Shown one piece after another: positions 23,995 to 34,844 of a stretch of DNA of 64,000 bases. A program made the position numbers and the translations under genes. Numbering within the stretch: position 1 is the stretch's first letter; every line of letters begins with the position of its first letter. Source of the DNA: Thamnaconus septentrionalis (lineage: Eukaryota; Chordata; Actinopteri; Tetraodontiformes; Monacanthidae); assembly GCA_009823395.1 (NCBI GenBank), contig CM020505.1:12473129-12537128 (forward strand). Direction: 5' to 3'. The notes beneath the pieces are model-generated. The model was not told where the DNA came from. It did not search any database and worked only from the letters and a program-made list of their open reading frames with translations.

Positions 23995-24835
23995 CTTGTA
24001 CCAATACATCCAGACTCGATTGACAGATGGAAGGTTGACTGTATTTGTAATCTGTGGAGGTGTTTGCCGAGGAAAAGTGAGCAAATCTGATATCACATGC
24101 AAAAAAAATAAAAATTGTGGACCCTGAGGTGCTAATCGGAGTATGTACAGCACGGGCAGATGCTTGGTCTTAGCCCGGAACGTGGCGCAGCCACTGTTTT
24201 TGTGTCTTTGATTGGCACCAGCGCTAATCAGCAGCTGCCTTTAGCACACAGATGGTTCCCGTTGTCGATTACTAGGATTAGAAAAACTCATCAGCCTGAT
24301 TTCAAAGGCAATTTTCTGTGAGATGTGTGAGGTGTGTGCAAGGTTTTTCCTTCTCCCTTCACCGAGTTCCTCTGGCTGCTCTGTTCTGCAGCGAGAGAGA
24401 CAGAAAAAGAGAGTGTGAGTGAGAGAGAAAGATAAAGAGAGAGCAGGAACTTGCTGCTGTCTGTGACTCTTCATCCTGTGGCCCACAACTTGCACATTTT
24501 TTGGGGGCCTGGGTTGTGTTTTTATTACATCTCCTTATGGAATACATCTACAATTTATTTAGATTTCACCTGTCGCTGAACAGAATGTGTTATTACCTCT
24601 GGCACAGCTCCGCCAGTTTCCTGGTATCAGAATTCACCCTGCACCTTTGACCCTTGTGGTCACTCTACTCTCCATAAATATGTGCTCTCCATTAAAAAAA
24701 GAAAAAAAAGGATAATGCGCAAAGTGATGATGTGATGATAGTGGGGTCATCAAGGAATTGATGTCATCTCCTCGCTGCAACAAATTGATCGGCAATTCAT
24801 TTAGTCTTCTTTTTGTTCTTTCCAAGACTGGGGAG
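23995..24835. other. Unique DNA, no gene seen
   Basis: No gene is supported. A purine-rich GA tract is listed separately. Confidence 0.55.
24391..24446. repeat. GA-rich purine tract
   Basis: Interrupted GA/GAGA units with AAAA and GTGAGT insertions, about 55 bases. Confidence 0.85.
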
Positions 24836-25272
24836 TACGGTGGCCAACAAGGGCCAAACACAATACAACTGCCTATTGCGCCTTAGTTGGCGAAAACAGC
24901 TGCAGGTGTGGAAATGATGCAAATTCACAAACACAAGTCTAAACAAGGTACAAAAAGAGGATTGTGGTGCAAACGAAAACTATCTTCCTGTGTGTCTCTC
25001 CCCTGCAGATTTGGAGACCTTCCGTTGTAGTGGCTGGTTTATGCAGTGTTTTTTTTCTTCGTTCACATGTGTTTTCTTGCTTTGCATCTGTTGTGTTTTG
25101 CATCGCATCTCTGTTTGCAGCACATTTTTTTCGTTTTCACCACAATCCTCATTTTGTTCCTCGTTGAGTGTTTGCAGTTGTGAATTTGCATCATTTCCAC
25201 ACCTGCAGCTGTTTTCGCCAACTAAGACGCATTAGGCAATTGTGTTGTGTTTGGCCCTTGTCGGCCACCGTA
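24836..25272. mobile_element. 437-bp foldback (long terminal inverted repeat) element
   Basis: The left arm (24836-24981) begins TACGGTGGCCAACAAGGGCC. The reverse complement of the right arm (25131-25272) begins TACGGTGGCCGACAAGGGCC. The two arms stay aligned for about 145 bases with scattered mismatches and a few small gaps, through 'cttagttggcgaaaacagc', 'tgcaggtgtggaaatgatg' and 'gaggattgtggtg'. The central loop is about 149 bases. The termini lie next to GGAG on both sides (ggag|TACGG and CCGTA|ggag), so the duplication could be TA (if the element starts CGGTGG) or a 4-base GGAG. The superfamily is therefore open. The loop holds no useful open frame, so the element is non-autonomous. I recognise this arm sequence as common in fish genomes. 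Confidence 0.9.
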
Positions 25273-26393
25273 GGAGAGGGTTTGTGACAGCACCCCGACT
25301 GCAGCATCTCGCCGTCTTAGCTAACGTTCCTCGACAGACCCGCAAAAAGCAAAGCAAGTTCTAACGCTGCACTTCACACTAACCATTAAGAAAAGAGCGT
25401 GAAGAGCATCGCTCCTACTTCCAGCTTGAGAATCTCTCTCCCAAAGAGAGGGCAGTCGAGAGGCAGCTCGTTTCGCCAGCGACCTACACAGTGTACATTG
25501 CACATGCAGCAAGATGCGGGAAATGCGATGCCCGGCTCCGAAGGTGTCATTTGGCTCGGCGCGGATCAGCGGCAGACACACAGGCTGCACAAAGAGGGGC
25601 TTGTACTGTAAAAGATGTCCGCCAGACACATTGGCAGCAGGAGAGACACAAATCGATTCCCTGCAACAAAAGAAAAGGAAAAAAAAAAACAGAGGCCCCA
25701 GTGAAGGAGGGCCTCCGTTGCACAGCTCCTATTAATTAATAGTGTCTCAGGAGGGAATTGCACGATCTGATTCCTGCTTCTTCATCACGGCCGAGCGGCT
25801 AATGATATCTGAGGGAGCTCTCCTGGCGCTGCACACCTCCGGCGTACGCCGTGTGATCGCAGCAGCGGAGCCTGAAGCGTTAGAGGAGCCTCCTGTCGAA
25901 GCCACCGCGTGCATCACGTGACGAGACGGATGCACGCGTCTGGAGCGCCTGGAGAAAACACATGGCAAGCACGCCCAGAGCGCAACGCCGGGAGATTCTC
26001 GTGTTTGTTCATCTGCGATAACTGTACAAAAGGTGATCGCCTGGCTGTTAACGAGGGCGGCGGGAAGTGTGGGCAACTTCCTGACCTCCTCAGCAAACAT
26101 GGTGAAGAACGCAGCGAGAAGAACATCATTAGCACATCAGTCCCAGTTGTTCGACCTAAATTTAGATTTTTTTTTTTGTCCCCCTATGGAGGTCCTCAGT
26201 TGTTTTCTTATCTTGTTTTGTTATGACTGGAAGCCAAGTTGTTCTTTTTTTTTTTTCACACGGTTGGCCCAAAATGCTCCCAGGATTTGAAATAGAAAAT
26301 GAGTTTGTGTTTCTTTAACATAATTTCAGTGCAGTTTCTTCTACTGCCATTCAAGAGTTATTCAACCGAGACCACATGGACCCATTCCGTTAC
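25273..26393. other. GC-richer unique DNA, no gene seen
   Basis: No gene is supported, although several short frames are open on both strands between 25320 and 26290. A perfect 14-base palindrome CTATTAATTAATAG lies at 25729-25742. The region 25700-26100 is non-repetitive and CpG-containing. Confidence 0.5.
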
Positions 26394-26460
26394 TTACCCT
26401 TATACCCTAAACCCTAACCTTCACCCCAACCCTAGCCCCAATCCCAACCCTAACCCCACT
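26394..26460 (+). repeat. Short CCCTAA (telomere-like) patch
   Basis: About 65 bases of CCCTAA-, CCCTAG- and CCCCAAT-type units on the plus strand, the same orientation as the larger array at 10950-11310. Confidence 0.75.
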
Positions 26461-28211
26461 GTTCTAGCTAGTTCTTAGCTGGTGGTTTCAGAGCCTTTAT
26501 TCAGTCCTGGAGAAACACAAGTACGGAGTAGTGGGTTTTCTTTCACAGAAGCAAGCAAACAACCACCTCACTCTTGACCAGGAACCTGCTGAGTACTTTG
26601 CAAGAACAACTTCTGGGCTGGAGGACGGTGCAGCAGCGTCTCGCTTGCTTGCGCCTAGTTGAAGAAGCCCCACACCAGAGCGGAGGAGCCGATCTTATCT
26701 GCAGCAGCTGACACGGTGAGAGAGGTGGCGAATCAATCCGCAGCTACTGGACTGAGAACTGCACCCGTGCTGCACAGCTCGCAGGAAGGTCAAGCGGCTG
26801 CTTGGCGTAGCGAGTGGATGAACCTCCGGACGACATCTTCCACTTCAAAGTCTGAGAGGCTGAAAACTTTGCTTGACTCAGAGACGCAGAAGTTGAAGTC
26901 CGGTGCTCTGCAATATCACGCCATCCTGCTTCCTTTCCTTCGTTCATATTTTCCCAGACAGGCTAAACAAGCTGTGGCCTGCGCACAACAGGGCACGATT
27001 GCATTAATAACCTGTGCAAAAGGCCAATTACACATCACTAAGGATTGTCGGGATCATTCGTAACCGGCCTCACTGTCAGATACACCTGCGGGCCTGGCAG
27101 CAAGGTGTTCTCTGATCGTTAGCAGACGGTCTCTGCCGCTCCATTATTCCATGCCAGCGTTACTGTAAAGATTAAGCCGGGCCGAGCAAGCTCCTCGGTC
27201 CGTGTAGCTAATGTGAATCGTTCGCTCATCACCTCCGCGGCCCAGTCTCATTAACTTACATTAAACATGGGGGGGTAAAGAGGGGTTCACTCGAGAAGCT
27301 GCGCGCGGCTCGGCCTCAGAAACGCAGGTTGACATCACGTCGCGGCTGTGTTTTCTAGCGCAGATGTGCAGATGTGAGAGAAGATTGGATGTAGATTCTA
27401 ATCATATCTTTTGGGCAGACACAATGGCTTTATAATGAGGATGGTTGAGAGCAGCCATTAGGCTGAGGAAGGCTCTCAAATAGAGGAGAAGCCCCAGAGA
27501 ACACTCCATCACAGTTGGCTTTTCATCTGCCACCGTGGGATTTCCTTTTATTCTCTTTAAGAACCTGGATATTTTATTTATTTGTTGCTGGTCTTGTTGT
27601 TTTTTTTGGACTCTCAGTATTAAGTATTAACTGTTCATATGTGTTAAACACTGTTGTCACTGAGAAGCGACAGAAAAAACTAACAAAAAAAAGCAAAAAA
27701 ACAAATACGGACTATTGAATCATGTCATTCTGCTGCTCCATGCTTGTGTGAGTTTTTTTTTTTTTGTCCGTGAAAACCTGTTTGTATAACATTACAATTG
27801 ACGTTCCCCTACAAGCACGGATCGGATGACCGCGTAAGAGGTTGTGCCTTCGATCAACGGAAGAAAACCAGGAGGGAGAAGCTGCTGCGAGCGGTGAGCG
27901 GCTGCTGCCGGGGAGATCAGCGAGGATGTGGCGCGCAGTGGCAGTTTTATAATAGTAGAGAAAAAAAATCAAAAGGAAATGGCAGTGGGGACTCCTGTTG
28001 TTGGCTCTTTTGGTAAGAGGTCTATTCAGGACGCTGAAGTGGTGAACATCGACTCAGTCCAAATTTTTGGCCTCCTTCTTCTCCAAACACTTTCTGCGGG
28101 GTCTTGCGTTCCCACTGCGGCTACGTGAGATAAATGCCGAGGGCTCTGGGAATCTTCCGCCTGGAGCGTCGATAGATTATCTGATGTTGTAGCTCCTCCT
28201 GCGTGTGCGGC

Positions 28212-28242
<31 letters not shown>

Positions 28243-28949
28243 CATCTCAGATCAGCGTTTAATGGTAGCGGTGACAGTAACGGTGCAGCGACTGGCCTTC
28301 ACCCCTTCAGGTGTATATGAGTGAAATAAATCCGAGCACAGATGCTGAGAAGCTGATAGGAGGATTTATTACAAGCCAAGATTATTATACTGTAAACCAG
28401 AAGAGGAGGGGAGTGAGCGCTCGTCAGATCCTCGATGGCCTCCTGCAGCGTTTACAGGAGGTTTCAAGGTCTTTTTTTTCATGTCTTTACCTCTTTGCTT
28501 TGAACCACATGACTGTCGCAAGAATTCAGACCAAACATCAAGATTTTTCTTTTAAATTGAAACCCTCTAAGCTCTGAAACCCATTCAGTAATTATCTGGT
28601 GCAAAATACATTTTTGAAATGTTTTTTTTATTTTTTTTTATTTTTCAAAACATTTTGGTTGTTTTTTTTGTGAATCAAGGTTAAGGTTTGTGCTCATTCT
28701 ATCTGAATGTATGAAATCTATGTCTGCCACACTTCTTGCACATGTCATTGAGCATAATTTCTCCAATGAAATAAAACCTAGAATGTGAATTTTGCAGTAT
28801 TCTGGTCAGGCCAGCAATTTGTCACCTGGCTGAAAATTTTGAACAAAGCGCCCAGACTTGAAGACGGCGGCACTCTGAAAACCATTTCAATTCCCTAAAT
28901 GAGGTCAGTAACATCAGCTGTGCATCTCCAGTTCTCTCAACATTCAGTG
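26461..28949. other. Unique DNA with candidate conserved blocks and one exon-like segment
   Basis: No gene is supported. The 134-codon frame at 26659-27063 has no recognisable domain. Its second half (about 26960-27260) is non-repetitive, with CATTAATAAC and CCAATTACAC motifs, and resembles conserved non-coding DNA. The segment 28311-28460 is exon-like (see findings). T-rich low complexity lies at 28618-28650. Confidence 0.5.
28211..28241. repeat. (TTC)n microsatellite with T tail
   Basis: About eight CTT units, then nine T. Confidence 0.93.
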
Positions 28950-29420
28950 GAAAAAGAAGAAGTGTCTCAGCATCCTGTCGTGGTCTGTGTTAGTGTTTCT
29001 TGTTTTATTTTGAAAGTCTTGTCTCCCATTGCTTTTTCTGCACTTAACTTCCTGTTTTTGTTATCCTGCCTTTTTTGTTGCCTTGTGATTTTCACCTGTG
29101 CCGAGTTGTCAGTCCTGTCCTTGATTGTTCTCACCTGTGTTTTCCTGCCCTGCTGTATAAATAGTTCTTGTCTTGCCTTGTCTGTCTGTGCTCGGTAGTC
29201 GTCATCTATCCGACCTGTTTTGTCTTGTTTGTTTGTATCTCAAGGTCTGTAAGTTTGTTTCCTTTTTTGACTATGACTCTTCCCCCCTTTGTTGTTATTT
29301 ACTCCTTGAGTTTTCTGTTTTCCACACCCAGAGTTGTCTGCATTTGGGTCCTTTGGTCCATTTGGTTTCCATGTCTGCATGTGACCAATTGACCAACTAT
29401 TTAGCTGTTAAAATTCATGT
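28950..29420 (+). repeat. Probable teleost dispersed repeat, T-rich coding-like strand
   Basis: The stretch is strongly T/C/G-biased with 'cttcctgtttttgtta', 'ttcacctgtg' and 'tgtataaatag' units, and open frames rich in Cys, Leu, Phe, Val and Ser in several phases. I recognise this style of sequence as a dispersed repeat common in teleost intergenic DNA, but I cannot name the family or fix its ends. The open frames here (28899-29445) are an effect of base bias. Confidence 0.45.
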
Positions 29421-30321
29421 TGTGCTTTCCCAGTTTATCCACTAAACGCCCTTCATTTCGCCATAACTGTGATTGGGGTGAACAATTACAAACAGCTGGA
29501 TGTGTCCTGTATTATTCCGGAGCTCTCACTTTATGTATCCATCACGTGTTCTGCAAGCTTAGTGTGTCACGCCGCTCTGCAAAGACTTATGGGAAACAGC
29601 AGTGAGGATCTAAGCTGTCTGTTAGTCTCCATGAGCAGCTAGTGGGAACTCCGACAGACACTGCTAATTACCCGTTTGTATACAATCTGGTGTCTTGCCT
29701 TGGAAATATGAGCTAACAAAGACTGAAGCTCATTGATTTGAAATTATTCTGATATATTTTTCACCAGATTAGTCAGCCATTGATCCGTGGCAGCAATTTC
29801 ACACTCCCAGTCAACCAATCGACCCTGTCATATTGTGTGCAGCCTCTGCAGGGCTCTTTTTTTGGTTGTTTTTGTGCGTTTGTGTGACCTCATTATTCAT
29901 CAGGGAGCAGAAACATTTCGGACTGATAAGGCCTTAGTCTGCATCCTGTCCACTAGCTGATTTTTGTGCTTTAGTGTATTAATTAACAAAGGCATGTCTC
30001 TTATAAAATATGTCTTATAAAATATAATATCTGCAAGACAGTGCACAGAAAGATTTGGATAATCTTTTGAAAAACTTGCCATCTATCAAGAGTGTGCTGC
30101 ATGATAGATGTCATGTTGAAGGAGTGTAATTAAAGTGAATTGCAAATATAGTGCAGAACTTCACTGCAGCCGTATGTTCTTAGTCCAAACGCCCCTGCCA
30201 TTGCTGCTATTCCAGCCTCAAAGTAGCAACTTAACAAGTTTACCAAGCAGCCATCTTGAGGGATGGCTTCTAACAAAACATAGCAAAACGCCCAACGCTG
30301 ACAGAAACCGTTTGTTCATCC
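29421..30321. other. Unique DNA, no gene seen
   Basis: Nothing recognisable. It is AT-rich with scattered ATTA motifs. Confidence 0.6.
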
Positions 30322-30562
30322 TGCACTCTGGGTCGCAGGGGTGCTGTAGCTAATCCCAGTTGTCTCGGGGTGAAGGCGGGGCCACGTCAAGACAAAGAAC
30401 CATCCACACTAACGCCTGCGGAAATTTTTTGAGCTCAATATCAATCAGCCTAATGTGCATGTCTTTGCACTGTGGGGGGAAGCCAGAGCGGTCGCAGAGA
30501 AGCCAGGCAGACAAAGGGAGAACATGCAAACTCCACTCAGGCAGCCTTAGCACCCAACCAGT
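30322..30562 (-). repeat. Dispersed repeat family R1, copy C
   Basis: On the minus strand this carries the family's middle and 3' parts. In plus-strand order the blocks are 'gtcgcaggggtgctgtagc', 'atcccagttgtctcggggtg', 'gcatgtctttgcactgtgg' and 'gagaacatgcaaactccac'. It is diverged but in consistent order. Confidence 0.8.
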
Positions 30563-32039
30563 GTCTCGGCAAACCAATTTGTCTTTGACCGATTAACATC
30601 GATGACATTTTTAAAGTGCTTCTTAATTTTCCCCGTATTCCTGAAAGCCCGACTCTTATTCGGTTACCTCTGCTCGGCTGAATCTGTCCTCAAGCTTTCT
30701 TTTCTTGCCAGGTCTCCAGTTTGCATTTGCAGCAGCCGCAGCCGGTGGAGAAAATTGAAGTGCCAGACTGCGACAGACAGACAGATGGATGGAATTCTGA
30801 GTTTGAATTCAAGAGCATTTCATCAAATATAGAAGTCTCATTCAGCGCCACTTAATAGTTCTCACTCTCAATATTATAAAAGCCGAAGCTGACTCGCTTT
30901 GACCCTTGAACTCTGCCTGTCTTTAAAGTCAGACGGAATTGGAATTTGAAAACAGCGCAGTTATTTTTATCACCTTCTGCTCCTCAATGAGTTTCTACTT
31001 TTGGGGAATTTGCCAAATTGATTGTATGAACAGTGGTTGATTCAACATCCTTCTCTGGTTTGTCTGAAAATGTACGTTGCTTATTGGTTTGTGATTCCCT
31101 GACAAGGATTATGATGTGTGCTGAGAAAAGTCTTTATTTTTCTGTAAAAGTCCTTTAGAGTGATGCCACTACTACAATTACTACTACTACTACCATCACC
31201 ACTATTACTACAATTACTACTAAAAAAAATAAACAAACTAAAACGTGAATAAATTGATCACGTCCAAGACATACTGTCATGTCACACAGCAGACTGGAAT
31301 GGAGGCATATTTTTCGTATTTTATCCAGAGGCTGCCATCACTACTCTACTACCACTGGAAAACACGATATTTCTGCTGTATAAGGAGACTGTCGTGAAAT
31401 ACCCACGTCAAGAACCATTATATATTCCAGTGCTTTTTGTTCTTGCTTAAAGCTCCAGATTCGCAATGTTCTTTTGTTCAAACGTTAAACAGGCTTTGCT
31501 TTGGGCTTGCTCATTCATGTGTGTGTGTGTGTGTGTATGTGTGTGGATCCTGCTCGCTGCACTGGCTTCACGTCGGTATGCCAATGCACACATTTAATCA
31601 GCAAGCTTATTTTTTGTCAGATGACAACGCAAATATTATGAGTTTTGCAGGGTGACGCCATGAGGGCTGAGAGCGTCGGCCACAAATGACTTAAAATGCT
31701 TAAACAGAAGTACAGGTCATATTTGCAGTCCTTTTATCTCTTTGGAACACATGGAAGTCTATATGCCACTTGGCTTGTCGCTATCTTGCATGAATAAATT
31801 GGTGATTTGACAGGAGTTGTTATTTTTGCCTTTCTCTGCTCTTCTTCAAATGAGGAAATGTTGTCAAAATGTCATGTAACCGATGACACAATTTCTTTTT
31901 TTTTTTTCATTTTGTTTATGTCACCTTTAAATCACACTTGTAGAAAGCTATTTTCTCCTTAAACCACCTTGATGCTGCAAAGAATGTTTCAAAAATAATA
32001 ATGAAATAATGTTTCACAGAATGTGTGAGTTGAAGGCTA
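30563..32039. other. Unique DNA with one exon-like segment
   Basis: No gene is supported. The segment 30712-30855 follows a good polypyrimidine-AG and is open for 47 codons (see findings). ACT/TAC trinucleotide runs lie near 31167-31220. Confidence 0.5.
31518..31545. repeat. (TG)n microsatellite
   Basis: About 13 TG units with one TA interruption. Confidence 0.93.
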
Positions 32040-32180
32040 TAAGATGTCAGATGAATCTGGGTGTTATCTGCTAACAGAATTGTGGATGCTCTAGCCGAGA
32101 GATAAGAATAATTCTAAGGAAAAAAGTGGAGGGCTGTGAGTGGAACCTTGAGGGACACCACAAGTAAATTGAGGACTAGC
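32040..32180 (+). repeat. Possible degenerate teleost dispersed repeat
   Basis: The order 'aatctgggtgttatctgc' ... 'gtggaaccttgagggacacc' ... 'acaagt' resembles a fish repeat in which a 'gtcatctgcat' block is followed by a 'ccctg.gggacaccac' block. It is heavily diverged and the ends are not clear. Confidence 0.35.
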
Positions 32181-32249
32181 TGTCTAATCTGTCCAGGACC
32201 AAACCATGATCACGCTGTTGAGTAGAGAGGTCAACCAAAAAATTCATCT

Positions 32250-32610
32250 TCATGCCAGCCCAGTTTCTACTTGAAAAATGAACAACAAAACCTCCTGAGG
32301 AGGCTGTTCTGACTCTCTTCATCCCTCCCCCTACCTGCTCCACCTGGTACAGCCCACTCCCTTGTGATTGGCCAGCCTCTCACCGCTAGTGCTAACTAGC
32401 TAGCGGGGGAGATGACGACCAGCTCTCCACTCTCATGACACATTGCCTACATTTAAAAAAAATAAGTCTGCAGGTGCATTATCATGATGAGTTTGACTTG
32501 TGACGTAGTTGAGCAAAATCCGAATGACTTGCTTCAGCGCAGTAACGGGGAAATAGACCGCCCAAAGAAATGTCTGTTTTTCATAATAGGACCCCTTTAA
32601 AGTCTGTTGG
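32250..32610 (+). repeat. Possible teleost dispersed repeat ending in a cccctttaaag block
   Basis: Contains 'ctgctccacctggtacagcc', a 'cactcccttgtgattggcc' block and a 3' end 'ataggacccctttaaag', a combination I associate with a common fish non-autonomous repeat. No inverted termini or target duplication could be found. Confidence 0.4.
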
Positions 32611-32989
32611 GGAAACACTTCTGAGGAGCGTCATCCTCTTGTTCTTTATTAAAGCTTCTTCACAGACATTTAATTTCATTTCCTCCACTTCTCCTCAGTT
32701 GAAGTGGCACATTTCCCTGCTGGTCAGCCACTCTGCCTAGCTCACCATTTATAATAAATACTTGACCTGTCATTTCACTCAAGAGGCACTAGGCACACAG
32801 CAGACATGCCTTCTTATGTTAAAAAAAAAAAAATAGTATCCGTATGACTATAATAGGTGTCTGAAAAAATAATGTACTGTTTCAGAGATGAGTGCCTCCT
32901 TAAGTTTGTCTATGCACTTGCACTTTGTTATGGGATAGTCGTAACTAGATCTTCAGGATGACCTCATTTCTCATTGAACCACATTTCGG
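32611..32989. other. AT-rich unique DNA, no gene seen
   Basis: Nothing beyond an A run at about 32820-32833. Confidence 0.6.
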
Positions 32990-33206
32990 GTCAGCTCCAC
33001 AAAGTGATTGCCCGGCTTTTATAGAGCACAATTTGAGCTTCTGACTCCTCAGGTAATGCATTTTTGGGTGTTTTTTCGCCTGCATATCATTAGCGAAAAA
33101 GCCTTTGTGGATATGACGACAAGGTGGTGGAGATTATGGCCGTAAAGTCGCAGCAAAAGTGCCTCAATTTACCGCTGCACTCAATTCTTTGTGGATGTGG
33201 CCCTTT
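32990..33206 (+). repeat. TIR-like dispersed repeat, copy 1 (partner at 44613-45070)
   Basis: It starts with a 'ccacaaag...ttgcccggcttt' block and ends 'ctttgtggatgtggcc', so its ends are roughly inverted (ccacaaag / ctttgtgg). About 85 internal bases (33028-33110) match 44944-45027 at roughly 70%, including 'gggtgttttttcgcctgcat'. I do not recognise the family. It is short and non-coding, like a decayed MITE. Confidence 0.55.
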
Positions 33207-34551
33207 GTCTTTTGTTTCGGAAGCCTTTTTATGAGTACTTTCAAGGACATCGCTTTAGAAACTTTATGGAAATAGAAAGTCCCGTGTGGTAGTTTTGGTC
33301 TTGTTCAGAACTAGGGCCAATGTGTAAAATGTTTGACAGAAATAGGTTGGTAAGACTGAAGTCCAACTCATGTGACCAGTTAGCTCTTGCTAATGCCAGT
33401 ACTACCGCATCTGCATAGTAGCAACTTGGCCAAGTGTAATTCCTGAAATCCTCTTTTTTTTCTTCAGCTAGTCAGCTAGCTGTAGCCACGTAGCCCCATC
33501 CTATGACATCACTACGCTCTTCACATCCCATGTAATAGAAAGTCAGCCACGTATTATTGTAAATTTAATATATTTTAAAAATACATCGCTGTGTCAGTGA
33601 ACAACAAACAAACAGACGCCACTTTACGCTCGCGTTAACCTGGGCCCCTGGAATGCCGCTGTCCATGGTCCTGTTTGGTCTCATTTGTTCAGTGGTTCAA
33701 CGCTCGCTGTACTGGAGGTCGCTGAAGTATGAGACTGGCCTGGTTTGTTTTTGGGTGTACATGCCGTGCACAACTACCTACCGGTGAATCTTTTAAAACA
33801 TCTTTTTATGAGTCAGATGTTTTATGCTGGAGGTCATAAATATTTTATAAATGTGTTATCATATAATCATCCATCACGCAACACAACCACACTTTCATCT
33901 CTGCTCCAAATAATTTTTTTGACTTCAAGTTCTTCCTGCTGTCTGCATTTCCGATGTTTGTTTTGCGTATGCACCTAACTTTGGTTGTAGTTTCCTCACT
34001 GCCACGCCGGACACTAACATAGACTCTGCCGCTGTTTCTGTGCACGCCATTGTCAACAGTGTTCCTGTGTTTTTGTTGTTGTTGGTCTTGCGTCCTCTCA
34101 ACCTCCTCCACCTTCCTCTATTCTCTCTTCCTAGCCACTCTGTCCAGTGCTGCCTAGTTGCCTTGCCAATTAATTTCAACATGAATTACAACAGGAAAAT
34201 TATGTCAGACTCCTCCTTTGCACAGCCCATCTGATTTGGCACCGGGGGGCTTTGATACCGCATACCTAATCTGCCAAACTGGACACCTTGTGAAAAGACA
34301 GAGATGAAGAAAAGCGTACATATTGGGCTTATTATATTCCATCCAGAATAGCGCAAAAGGTACAAAACAACCGATAATCATCCGAGCTGCCTGACACACG
34401 GAGAGCAGACTAATTTGCGACCTTGGAGGCGGACATGGAGCATCTGACGAGACATCCAGCAGAAAGACAGTAAAGAGTTAGCTGAGAATAGAACAGAAAA
34501 ACAATTTGCACTTGGCCAGATAATGATTATATCTATATACATAAAGTTTTT
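33207..34551. other. Unique DNA, no gene seen
   Basis: No gene is supported. The T/C-rich stretch at 33890-34200 gives open frames on the plus strand by base bias. Confidence 0.55.
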
Positions 34552-34566
34552 GGATGTCTCTTGGAT
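34552..34566 (+). repeat. Direct repeat, left (15 bp)
   Basis: GGATGTCTCTTGGAT, identical to 34830-34844. It is a possible target duplication around the foldback insertion. Confidence 0.85.
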
Positions 34567-34639
34567 AAAGTAGAAAAAAGCCACAGCTCATCCATGGGTA
34601 GAGTTTTCCGGGGAGGTGCTGGTGCTGGACTTGGATACA

Positions 34640-34829
34640 GAAGACAAAAAACAGCTGCCGCACACTCGAACCCTTGTGCAAAAATCACATTTATTTTGTG
34701 AGCTTTCGGTCCTTCTGACCTTTGCCTATTAATCTATGCCTGAAGAAGGTCAGAAGGACCGAAAGCTCGCAAAATAAATGAGATTTTTGCATATGGTTTT
34801 GAATGTGCGGCCGCTGGTTTTTTGTCTTC
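34640..34829. mobile_element. Foldback element with about 83-bp arms
   Basis: The left arm (34640-34722) begins GAAGACAAAAAACAGCTGCC. The reverse complement of the right arm (34746-34829) begins GAAGACAAAAAACCAGCGGCC. The arms stay paired to 'agctttcggtccttctgacc' around a 23-base loop, with few mismatches. The right arm ends exactly where the second copy of a 15-bp direct repeat begins (34830). The first copy lies at 34552-34566, so the inserted unit could be 34567-34829, with 73 bases outside the left arm. The 'gaaggtcagaaggaccgaaagctcg' type of arm is familiar from fish genomes. The class is not determined. Confidence 0.85.
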
Positions 34830-34844
34830 GGATGTCTCTTGGAT
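34830..34844 (+). repeat. Direct repeat, right (15 bp)
   Basis: Exact copy of 34552-34566, abutting the end of the foldback arm. Confidence 0.85.

Noticed and set aside
24999..25130. Acceptor-like ctctcccctgcag followed by an open frame
   Set aside because: It sits in the loop of the foldback element and the frame is Cys/Phe-rich from T bias.
26659..27063. 134-codon frame
   Set aside because: No recognisable family. The second half looks like non-coding conserved-type DNA. Kept only as a possible regulatory block.
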